Assembly: GCA_903904635.1 (NCBI GenBank)
Contig: CAIVDH010000321.1
Span: forward strand, 1-11,552
DNA from: an uncultured Burkholderiales bacterium
GTDB taxonomy: Bacteria; Pseudomonadota; Gammaproteobacteria; Burkholderiales; Burkholderiaceae_D
DNA length: 11,552 bases
Direction of reading: 5' to 3'
Below the pieces are notes generated by a model. That model was not told where the DNA came from. It ran no database searches and saw nothing but the letters and a program-made list of their open reading frames with translations. This document shows, piece by piece, positions 6,730 through 11,552 of this stretch. Position numbers and translations under genes: made by a program. How positions within the stretch are numbered: the first letter of the stretch is position 1; every line of letters begins with the position of its first letter.

Positions 6730-8334
6730 TTATTTGCTTGCCGGTCTGGCCAGCCACTCACGGCCTTTTAGCATGGCGTCCCAATAGAGCATGGGCAGAA
6801 TATATTTTTTTAGTATCCACGCAGAGCGACGCGGTACGGCAGGATTAATTGGGAAGGTAGGCAGCAGCTTGCCACCAAAGCCGAATTCGGCCAGCACGAT
6901 GCGACCTTTTTCTACAGTCAGCGGGCATGAGCCATATCCATCGTAGCGTGTAGGTAAAGGACGGCCTGCGCGCATGGCTAACAGATTTTCAGCTACCACT
7001 ACAATTTGCTTACGCGCTGCAGCCGCGGTTTTTGCGTTAGGTGAAGAGCAGGCGTCACCGAGGCTGAAGATGTCAGCATGGCGTACATGCTGCAATGTGG
7101 TTTGATCTACTTCGACCCAACCTTCTGCGTTGGCTAATGAACTTTGTCGTATGAAGTCTGGTGCGATTTGTGGTGGAACCACATGCAACATGTCGAAACT
7201 TTTTTCTACGCGTTGCAGATTACCTTGTGCATCTTTGATTTCAAACCAGGCTTTTTTAGCCGGGCCGTCTACGGCAACCAGCTTAGAATTGAATTGCAAA
7301 TTTATCTGATAGCGCTTCACATATTCCATCAGCGGCGGTACAAAATCAGCAACGCCAAACAGCACTGCGCCGGCGTTATTGAATTCTACTTGTATGTTTT
7401 TCAGCTTGCCTTGATGTTCCCATTCCGAGCATGACAGATACATCGCTTTTTGCGGCGCACCCGCGCATTTTATTGGCATAGGCGGTTGTGTAAAAATCGC
7501 TTTGCCTGATTTCAGTGACTGCACCAGTGACCAGGTGTAAGACGCGAGATCGAAGCGGTAGTTGGACGTAACGCCGTTTTTCCCCAGAGTGTCTTCCAGC
7601 CCTTCTATGGCTTTCCAGTTGAGTTGCAAGCCGGGTGCAATAATCAGATTGCGATAAGTGATGGGGCTGCCAATATCGAGTTGTACTTCTTTTTTTACCG
7701 GATCAAATCCTGTTGCTGCAGCGCGTATCCAGTTAACACCTTTAGGCATTACATCGGCCATGTTACGTTCGGTCTTGGCGGGATCAAATTCACCAGCACC
7801 GACCAGCGTCCATGCCGGCTGATAGTAATGTTTATCTTTTGGTTCAATGATAGTGATGCTCAGATTTGATTGCCTTTTTAGCAGACTTGCTGCCAGTCCT
7901 ATGCCGGCAGCACCGCCACCCACGATGACGATGTCGTGTTGCAATTGCCAGTTGCAAGATGCAGCCACGACAGAAGTTGTAATCGGATTTGTGGTTGTTG
8001 CCGTGGCCATCTGATAAATATTGGCTGAGCGTGCACCGCTACGACAGAAAGCGAGTATGGGCCCGGGCTGGCTGCTAAGCAGTGAGGCGAATTGTGTAGT
8101 CTGATCTTCTGTGATCTGTCCGCTGACAACAGGAAGGTACGCATACCGCAGGCCGGCTTCTTGCGCTGCTTTTTCCATTTCACTGCTAGTGGGCTGAGTG
8201 GGGCCACCTTCACCATCCGGACGATTATTAATGACCGTTTTAAAGCCATGCTCGGCAATTTCCTGCATGTCAGCAGGACTGATTTGTGGGGCAGTGGCGA
8301 AATTATTGGTCTGGCGTGTGATGGAAATAGTCAT
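6730..8334 (-). CDS. DUF442 (rhodanese-like) - sulfide:quinone oxidoreductase fusion protein
   Basis: Two-domain protein of 534 aa. Residues 1-110 are a DUF442 (Blh N-terminal, PTP-fold) domain with the loop AFCRSGARSAN: Cys97-x4-Arg102, the spacing of rhodanese sulfurtransferases rather than the C-x5-R of phosphatases. A short Thr-rich linker (110-132) follows. Residues 133-534 are a flavoprotein of the type II sulfide:quinone oxidoreductase group (human SQOR-like): FAD loop IVGGGAAGIG (137-146), PMPIKCAGAPQKAMYLS with redox Cys290, and SLGDACSSPNAKTAAAARKQ with the probable partner Cys429. A C-terminal amphipathic region (about 505-528) suits membrane attachment. Expected reaction: H2S plus quinone to protein-bound persulfide plus quinol. 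The ATG at 8334 has a strong GGAGGA site (8346-8341) with a 6-nt gap. It is the first gene of the - strand cluster. The fusion architecture itself is known in proteobacteria; the sulfur-transfer role of DUF442 here is inferred. Confidence 0.9.
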   Translation of the reverse strand: MTISITRQTNNFATAPQISPADMQEIAEHGFKTVINNRPDGEGGPTQPTSSEMEKAAQEAGLRYAYLPVVSGQITEDQTTQFASLLSSQPGPILAFCRSGARSANIYQMATATTTNPITTSVVAASCNWQLQHDIVIVGGGAAGIGLAASLLKRQSNLSITIIEPKDKHYYQPAWTLVGAGEFDPAKTERNMADVMPKGVNWIRAAATGFDPVKKEVQLDIGSPITYRNLIIAPGLQLNWKAIEGLEDTLGKNGVTSNYRFDLASYTWSLVQSLKSGKAIFTQPPMPIKCAGAPQKAMYLSCSEWEHQGKLKNIQVEFNNAGAVLFGVADFVPPLMEYVKRYQINLQFNSKLVAVDGPAKKAWFEIKDAQGNLQRVEKSFDMLHVVPPQIAPDFIRQSSLANAEGWVEVDQTTLQHVRHADIFSLGDACSSPNAKTAAAARKQIVVVAENLLAMRAGRPLPTRYDGYGSCPLTVEKGRIVLAEFGFGGKLLPTFPINPAVPRRSAWILKKYILPMLYWDAMLKGREWLARPASK

Positions 8335-8340
8335 GTGTAC

Positions 8341-8346
8341 TCCTCC
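8341..8346 (-). promoter_or_regulatory. Strong Shine-Dalgarno for the DUF442-SQR gene
   Basis: The + strand TCCTCC gives GGAGGA on the - strand, 6 nt before the ATG at 8334. It fixes the start of the fusion protein, so that the DUF442 domain is included. Confidence 0.85.
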
Positions 8347-8404
8347 GTAAGGATGGGTGAATCTTCTATTTTTATCGGTTAAGTTCTTTTTGCATCCGAC
8401 TTGA

Positions 8405-8464
8405 TCTTGGTTTTGATTACTTAAATGCGTATGCGCAGTTAATGGGTCTTGGTTATTTGATTAC
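8405..8464. repeat. Direct repeats in the SQR leader: TCTTGGTT(n)TTGATTAC
   Basis: Copy 1 (8405-8420, TCTTGGTTTTGATTAC) and copy 2 (8447-8464, TCTTGGTTATTTGATTAC) differ only by a 2-nt insertion, and their GATTAC ends are 44 nt apart, about four helical turns. A third GATTAC (8468-8473) belongs to the left arm of the 18-bp operator repeat, and its complement GTAATC (8509-8514) to the right arm. The copies lie just inside the predicted 5' leader of the SQR transcript, so they could be regulator half-sites or RNA elements. Confidence 0.5.
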
Positions 8465-8473
8465 GGTGATTAC

Positions 8474-8502
8474 ATTATATTGACAAATAAAATGTTAGTC
8501 AA
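8474..8502 (-). promoter_or_regulatory. Sigma-70 promoter for the SQR-SulP-cydAB cluster
   Basis: On the - strand, TTGACT (8502-8497), a 17-nt spacer and TATAAT (8479-8474), one base from perfect consensus. Predicted transcription start is near 8467, giving a leader of about 130 nt before the ATG at 8334. Such a strong core promoter implies tight repression when sulfide is absent. Confidence 0.8.
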
Positions 8503-8508
8503 TATAAT
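8480..8508 (+). promoter_or_regulatory. Perfect-consensus sigma-70 promoter for the persulfide dioxygenase gene
   Basis: TTGACA (8480-8485), a 17-nt spacer and TATAAT (8503-8508), matching the consensus at all 12 bases and at optimal spacing. Predicted start is near 8515, about 25 nt before the ATG. It occupies the same DNA as the - strand promoter, with each -35 box abutting the opposing -10 box. Confidence 0.85.
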
Positions 8509-8539
8509 GTAATCAAGTAAATTAACAAGGAGCATCACA

Positions 8540-9412
8540 ATGACGACGCAAAAAAATCCTCAGGTACATGGCATTTTCGATCCCGACACTTGGACAGTTA
8601 CCTATGTGGTTTACGAGCAAGAGGGATCTGCCTGCGCAATCATTGATTCGGTGCTGGATTATGACCCAAAGTCTGGCCGTACCCGCACGACTTCGGCAGA
8701 TAAGGTCATCGCTTTTGTGAAGCAAAAAAATCTGCAGGTTGCATGGATACTGGAGACGCATGCGCATGCGGATCATCTGACAGCGGCGCCTTATCTGAAG
8801 AAAAATCTTGGCGGCAAGACGGCAATAGGCGACCATATTTCATCGGTACAAAAAGTATTTAAGGGTATTTTTAATCTGGAAGCCGGCTTCAATCCGGATG
8901 GCTCGCAGTTTGATCATTTGCTCAAGGAAGATGAAGTGTTTGCCATAGGTAGTTTGTCCGGCAAAACCCTGTTTGTACCCGGCCATACGCCTGCTTGCGT
9001 GGCGTATCAGATCGGTGATGCAGTATTTGTTGGCGACACCATGTTCATGCCCGATGTGGGTACGGCGCGCTGTGATTTTCCCGGTGGTGATGCAAAAACT
9101 TTATATCATTCCACACGCAAGATTTTGAGTCTGCCTGCAGAAACTCGTTTATTCATGTGCCACGATTATCCGCCGAACGACAGAGCGATTGCATTTGAGA
9201 CAACAGTGGCTTTGCAGCGTGAAAAAAATATTCATATCCATGATGGCGTCAGTGAGCAGCAGTTTATTGAAATGCGTACTAAACGTGATGCAACGCTGGA
9301 AATGCCGGTGTTAATTTTGCCTGCTGTGCAGATCAATATACGCGCTGGTGAGTTGCCGCCGGCAGAGTCGAATGGCCTGACCTATTTGAAGATACCGGTC
9401 AATGCACTTTAA
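8540..9412 (+). CDS. pdo: Metallo-beta-lactamase-fold persulfide dioxygenase (ETHE1/Blh family)
   Basis: Oxidises glutathione persulfide or a related low-molecular-weight persulfide with O2 to sulfite, using one Fe(II), in the cytoplasm. The 290-aa protein carries the MBL motif THAHADH (73-79), VPGHTPAC with His149, FVGDTMFMPDVGTARCDF with Asp166, and MCHDY with His208. By comparison with ETHE1 the three iron ligands should be His74, His149 and Asp166. The YLK following THAHADHLTAAP and the long C-terminal part match the Blh subgroup. Unlike Xylella/Agrobacterium Blh it has no N-terminal DUF442 domain; here that domain is fused to the SQR across the promoter. The ATG is preceded by AAGGAG at 8527-8532 with a 7-nt gap. 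It is driven from the shared divergent promoter and ended by the terminator at 9433. Confidence 0.92.
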   Translation: MTTQKNPQVHGIFDPDTWTVTYVVYEQEGSACAIIDSVLDYDPKSGRTRTTSADKVIAFVKQKNLQVAWILETHAHADHLTAAPYLKKNLGGKTAIGDHISSVQKVFKGIFNLEAGFNPDGSQFDHLLKEDEVFAIGSLSGKTLFVPGHTPACVAYQIGDAVFVGDTMFMPDVGTARCDFPGGDAKTLYHSTRKILSLPAETRLFMCHDYPPNDRAIAFETTVALQREKNIHIHDGVSEQQFIEMRTKRDATLEMPVLILPAVQINIRAGELPPAESNGLTYLKIPVNAL

Positions 9413-9432
9413 GTAGATAGCAATGAAATAAA

Positions 9433-9466
9433 AAAAGCCCGACCAGTTTTTTCTGGCCGGGCTTTT
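9433..9466. terminator. Strong bidirectional rho-independent terminator
   Basis: AAAAGCCCGACCAG (9433-9446), a T6 loop and CTGGCCGGGCTTTT (9453-9466) pair over 14 bp with one A-C mismatch. A-runs on the left and T-runs on the right give U-tracts in both directions. It serves the dioxygenase gene (+) and the convergent PuuD-like gene (-). Confidence 0.9.
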
Positions 9467-9480
9467 GATTTTGTACGACT

Positions 9481-9506
9481 ACTTAAAGCTTAGAACTTAA
9501 AGCTTA
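9481..9506. repeat. Tandem 12-nt duplication ACTTAAAGCTTA over the PuuD-like gene end
   Basis: Identical 12-mers at 9481-9492 and 9495-9506, separated by GA (14-nt period). The second copy contains the TAA stop of the - strand gene at 9506-9504. It is probably a small local duplication with no coding effect. Confidence 0.7.
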
Positions 9507-10097
9507 CAGACCACCGTTTTGCTGCGCAACCATCATGTAGAGCATAGGAATGGACAGCATGGTGTTAACACGTGAAGTCAGCATAGCTAAGCGTGCTGCT
9601 GCAGCTTTTTCTGCTGCTTCAACCACGACGATGCCAAGTGCCTTCTTCTGGTTAGGCCAGATGATGAACCAGACATTGAATGCCATAACCAGCGCGATCC
9701 ACATGCCGATACCGATAGCAACAAAAGGTTGTTTCAGTGTCAGTGCAGCGCCTATGTATTGGTTCATCCACGCAACCAGAACACCGGTTACCACGGTTGC
9801 CAGTGCAGCCCAACGGAACCAGAACAAAGCGGTTGGTGCAATCACTTTACCAATCGCTGGTTTTTGTTCATCAGGAATTTTTGGCATGGAAGGTATTTGC
9901 ACAAAATTGAAATACCACAACAGACCTATCCACATAATGCCCGACACCACATGCAGCCAACGCATGACAAAAGCGCCCCATGCATGACCAAATTGTGGAC
10001 CAGCGCCGGTGATGCCGCTGACGATTAAGACCAACAGAATCAGCAAAATAATGCCGGCGATAATGGTACGTCCCAGAGATTGCAAAATAGCGGCCAT
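9504..10097 (-). CDS. PuuD-like membrane protein (urate-oxidase N-terminal type domain, no cytochrome c)
   Basis: Predicted 197-aa inner-membrane protein with about five hydrophobic segments (near 11-30, 43-66, 90-111, 124-147 and 178-191). The block WLHVVSGIMWIGLLWYFNFVQ (His49) followed by IPDEQKPAIGKVIAPTALFWFRW resembles the Urate_ox_N/PuuD membrane domain. Full PuuD urate hydroxylases are much longer and carry a C-terminal cytochrome c; there is no CxxCH here and no purine-degradation gene nearby, so urate oxidation is doubtful. Short homologues are often annotated in betaproteobacteria as PuuD or, wrongly, as NusG-like; the His-containing membrane helices suggest haem or electron transfer, but this is inferred. 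The start at 10097 is chosen over an upstream ATG at 10184 because GGGAGG lies 5 nt before it and the extra 29 residues are hydrophilic and unlike the family. Confidence 0.72.
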   Translation of the reverse strand: MAAILQSLGRTIIAGIILLILLVLIVSGITGAGPQFGHAWGAFVMRWLHVVSGIMWIGLLWYFNFVQIPSMPKIPDEQKPAIGKVIAPTALFWFRWAALATVVTGVLVAWMNQYIGAALTLKQPFVAIGIGMWIALVMAFNVWFIIWPNQKKALGIVVVEAAEKAAAARLAMLTSRVNTMLSIPMLYMMVAQQNGGL

Positions 10098-10102
10098 AAA
10101 AT

Positions 10103-10108
10103 CCTCCC
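10103..10108 (-). promoter_or_regulatory. Shine-Dalgarno that sets the start of the PuuD-like gene
   Basis: The + strand CCTCCC reads GGGAGG on the - strand, 5 nt ahead of the ATG at 10097. The upstream in-frame ATG at 10184 has no comparable site. Confidence 0.75.
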
Positions 10109-10140
10109 AAAAATTTGCAGCAAGTTTAGTTATTAATTGA

Positions 10141-10212
10141 GCACTTGAACGTGAAGGTATTTCACGGTGCCACATGATGTTCAATTCGATGCTCGAATTC
10201 GGCCGAAGTATA
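10141..10212 (-). promoter_or_regulatory. Two inverted repeats and a -10-like box upstream of the PuuD-like gene
   Basis: On the - strand a TATACT box (10212-10207) has no convincing -35 at 16-18 nt. Just downstream are a perfect 7-3-7 dyad AATTCGA-TGC-TCGAATT (10183-10199) and a hairpin with GCAC (10141-10144)/GTGC (10167-10170) outside and CGTGAA/TTCACG (10150-10166) inside. They could be an operator near +1 and a leader hairpin. Nothing else is seen in 10098-10237. Confidence 0.35.
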
Positions 10213-10237
10213 GCCTAACTTGCAATGTCAGATACTG

Positions 10238-10362
10238 AGAAGCTCTATCAAAATGCCGCTGGCTGCGTTGGGGACGCCTTGCCGTACTTGTGTACTGTCT
10301 GCGGCGTCCCCGCCTTGCCAGCGACCGCGCCGCTTCGCGGCACTCATTTTGATAGAGCTTCT
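10238..10362. repeat. 125-bp palindromic intergenic element with nested inverted repeats
   Basis: Outer arms 10238-10255 (AGAAGCTCTATCAAAATG) and 10345-10362 are perfect 18-bp inverted repeats. Inside lie CGCTGGC (10257-10263)/GCCAGCG (10317-10323), GGGGACGCC (10270-10278)/GGCGTCCCC (10303-10311), a central GTAC/GTAC (10284-10287, 10292-10295), and a separate small hairpin GCCGC-TTC-GCGGC (10329-10341). It has no coding potential of its own and is GC-rich inside against an AT-rich flank. The shape is that of a REP/BIME- or MITE-like element dispersed in genomes. No target-site duplication could be identified. It lies 28 bp after the xseA stop, so it may also terminate xseA transcripts. Confidence 0.75.
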
Positions 10363-10390
10363 TGGTCGATTCTGTAAGGCCAGTCTGTAT

Positions 10391-11552
10391 TTATTGCTCA
10401 ATCTTGCTGATGTCGCTGATCGTTATGCGGGCACTACCTCCGGCAAGTGTCAGATTGAGGCCTTGCGGTGGCCTGATGGCGTCCGGCTCACGCAGTATGT
10501 TGCCTGCGTCATCGCGCAAGATGGCATAACCGCGCTCCAGTGTGCGTTGTGGAGCGAGCAGTTCAAGTTGAGTCTGCAGCGCTGCGAGTTGCTGATGCTG
10601 CGCGGTGGTGCGCACAGACAATGCGGCGGACAGACGCCGGCATTGCTCGGTCAATTTTGAGCGCTGCATGCGGGTATCAGGTATTTGATGTTGTAGTCTG
10701 CGATCTAATTGTGACAACGTAAATCGTGCAGCGGTCAGTGGAATAGTGGCAGCATGATGCAAACGATTATGCAAGCCTGTCAGTCGTAATTTCTGATGCG
10801 CGATTGCAGCGCTGGGGCTGAGTAATTTGCGCGCATGCCAATCTAGTTTCTGGGCATGATGATCAAGCTGACGTCGCAGTGTGTTGGACAGGTCTTCTGC
10901 ATATGCCGCCAAACTATCTATCCAGTCTGCGCGTGGTGTTGCTGCCAATTCTGCTGCAGCCGTTGGAGTAGGCGCGCGCAAGTCAGCGACAAAATCAGCA
11001 ATGGTGAAATCTGTTTCATGCCCTATGCCTGCAATTACAGGCATGCTGCAGTTGGCAATTGCACGCGCCACGGATTCATCATTAAATGACCATAAATCTT
11101 CCATGCTGCCACCACCACGACAAACCAATAGCAGATCGCATTCTGCGCGCTGCGATGCAGTGTTGATGGCAGCAGTGATTTTTTCTGCAGAGCCGTCACC
11201 TTGTACCGCAGAGGGATACAAAATAATGTTGACATGTGGCGCGCGTCTGGCGAGCGTGGTTAGCACATCGCGCAGGGCTGCGGCTTGCAAACTGGTGACG
11301 ATGCCTATGGATTTAGGAAAAACAGGTAGCGCGCGTTTGCGTTCCTGATCAAACAAACCTTCATCAGCTAATTTTTTCTTCAGCTTTAAAAATGCTTCAT
11401 ATAAATTACCTACGCCGGCTCGGCGTATGGCTTCAACATTAAGCTGAAAATCTCCTCTGGGCTGATACAGGCTGACTAAAGCGCGCACTTCAACTTTGTC
11501 ACCTTCACGGGGATTAAAGTCTGCATATTGCGCGCGGCCTTTGAACATGACG
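10391..11552 (-). CDS. xseA: Exodeoxyribonuclease VII large subunit (5' end outside window)
   Basis: Large catalytic subunit of exonuclease VII, which degrades single-stranded DNA into short oligonucleotides; cytoplasmic, partner XseB. The reading frame runs off the right edge (codons for Val precede the first visible Met), so the N-terminal OB-fold is only partly present: about 65 residues are missing compared with the usual 440-460. Visible blocks, counted from the first Met at 11548, are [13 protein letters not shown] (27-39), [21 protein letters not shown] (74-94), [19 protein letters not shown] (140-158) and [32 protein letters not shown] (171-202), the catalytic core with His178 and Asp180 of GHETD. 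A long helical, Gln/Arg/Leu-rich coiled-coil region follows (about 205-345), then the short C-terminal barrel segment ([10 protein letters not shown] to the end). The stop is TAA at 10393-10391. Confidence 0.95.
   Translation of the reverse strand, partial: VMFKGRAQYADFNPREGDKVEVRALVSLYQPRGDFQLNVEAIRRAGVGNLYEAFLKLKKKLADEGLFDQERKRALPVFPKSIGIVTSLQAAALRDVLTTLARRAPHVNIILYPSAVQGDGSAEKITAAINTASQRAECDLLLVCRGGGSMEDLWSFNDESVARAIANCSMPVIAGIGHETDFTIADFVADLRAPTPTAAAELAATPRADWIDSLAAYAEDLSNTLRRQLDHHAQKLDWHARKLLSPSAAIAHQKLRLTGLHNRLHHAATIPLTAARFTLSQLDRRLQHQIPDTRMQRSKLTEQCRRLSAALSVRTTAQHQQLAALQTQLELLAPQRTLERGYAILRDDAGNILREPDAIRPPQGLNLTLAGGSARITISDISKIEQ

Larger units (their letters stand above)
8467..8515. 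promoter_or_regulatory. 18-bp inverted repeat (predicted operator) over the divergent promoters
   Basis: Left arm 8467-8484 (TGATTACATTATATTGAC) and right arm 8498-8515 are perfect reverse complements over 18 bp, with a 13-nt spacer. Arm centres are 31 bp apart, about three helical turns, so a dimer on each arm would lie on one face of the DNA. The repeat contains both the -35 and -10 boxes of the two divergent promoters. An AT-rich dyad over -10 boxes is the usual layout for ArsR-type repressors such as the sulfide sensor BigR or SqrR, but no regulator gene is present here, so its identity is inferred. A weaker overlapping dyad (ACATTATAT 8472-8480 / ATAAAATGT 8487-8495, 8 of 9 pairs) is also visible. 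Confidence 0.75.

Noticed and set aside
8372..8395. Seven-codon ORF (MQKELNR) in the SQR leader on the - strand, a possible leader peptide
   Set aside because: There is no Shine-Dalgarno, it is rich in no relevant amino acid such as Cys, and there is no paired attenuator hairpin.
8405..8515. CRISPR-like repeat array because of recurring GATTAC and TCTTGGTT units
   Set aside because: Only two imperfect copies with unequal spacing and no spacer structure; better explained as regulatory sites.
9550..9987. 145-codon open frame on + antisense to the PuuD-like gene
   Set aside because: It is a shadow of the - strand membrane protein; the - strand frame has the RBS and the membrane-helix pattern.
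10098..10184. N-terminal extension of the PuuD-like protein from an upstream ATG at 10184
   Set aside because: The 29 added residues are hydrophilic, unlike the family start, and the ATG at 10097 has a well-spaced GGGAGG site.
10220..10660. 146-codon open frame on + across the palindromic element and the end of xseA
   Set aside because: It overlaps xseA antisense, its composition follows the opposite strand, and it has no start signal or recognisable domain.

Overview
The window reads as a stretch of chromosome from a Gram-negative proteobacterium, most likely a betaproteobacterium with moderate GC content. That guess rests on protein style: a CIO-type cytochrome bd with a DUF2474 mini-subunit, a DUF442-SQR fusion, and a short PuuD-like membrane protein. 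It cannot be proved without a search. No tRNA, rRNA, CRISPR array, phage gene or transposase was seen.

Layout. (1) Positions 70-2322, + strand: asd (aspartate-semialdehyde dehydrogenase) and, 6 nt later, a CPA2-family cation:proton antiporter. The stop codon of the antiporter lies in the loop of a 17-bp hairpin. (2) Positions 8334 down to 2380, - strand: a five-gene cluster running DUF442-sulfide:quinone oxidoreductase fusion, SulP anion transporter, cydA, cydB, and a 39-aa DUF2474 gene. (3) Positions 8540-9412, + strand: a metallo-beta-lactamase-fold persulfide dioxygenase, divergent from the cluster and closed by a strong bidirectional terminator. (4) Positions 10097 down to 9504, - strand: a PuuD-like (urate-oxidase N-terminal type) membrane protein. 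(5) Positions 10238-10362: a 125-bp intergenic palindromic element. (6) Positions 11552 down to 10391, - strand: xseA, cut by the right edge of the window.

The core of the window is a sulfide oxidation and detoxification module that carries its own respiratory outlet. SQR would oxidise sulfide and reduce quinone. A sulfide-tolerant bd-type quinol oxidase encoded in the same cluster would re-oxidise the quinol with O2. The DUF442 domain (rhodanese-like C-x4-R loop) and the dioxygenase would handle the persulfide and yield sulfite. SulP is placed to move the resulting oxyanion. The two divergent units are driven from one mirror-symmetric element: a perfect 18-bp inverted repeat contains a perfect-consensus sigma-70 promoter on the + strand (TTGACA-17-TATAAT) and a near-perfect one on the - strand (TTGACT-17-TATAAT), sharing the same DNA. 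No regulator gene lies in the window, so an unlinked sulfide or persulfide sensor is inferred.

No stretch longer than 300 bases lacks a gene. The largest gaps are 10098-10390, with small inverted repeats and the palindromic element, and 8335-8539, with the divergent promoter region and a leader carrying direct repeats.
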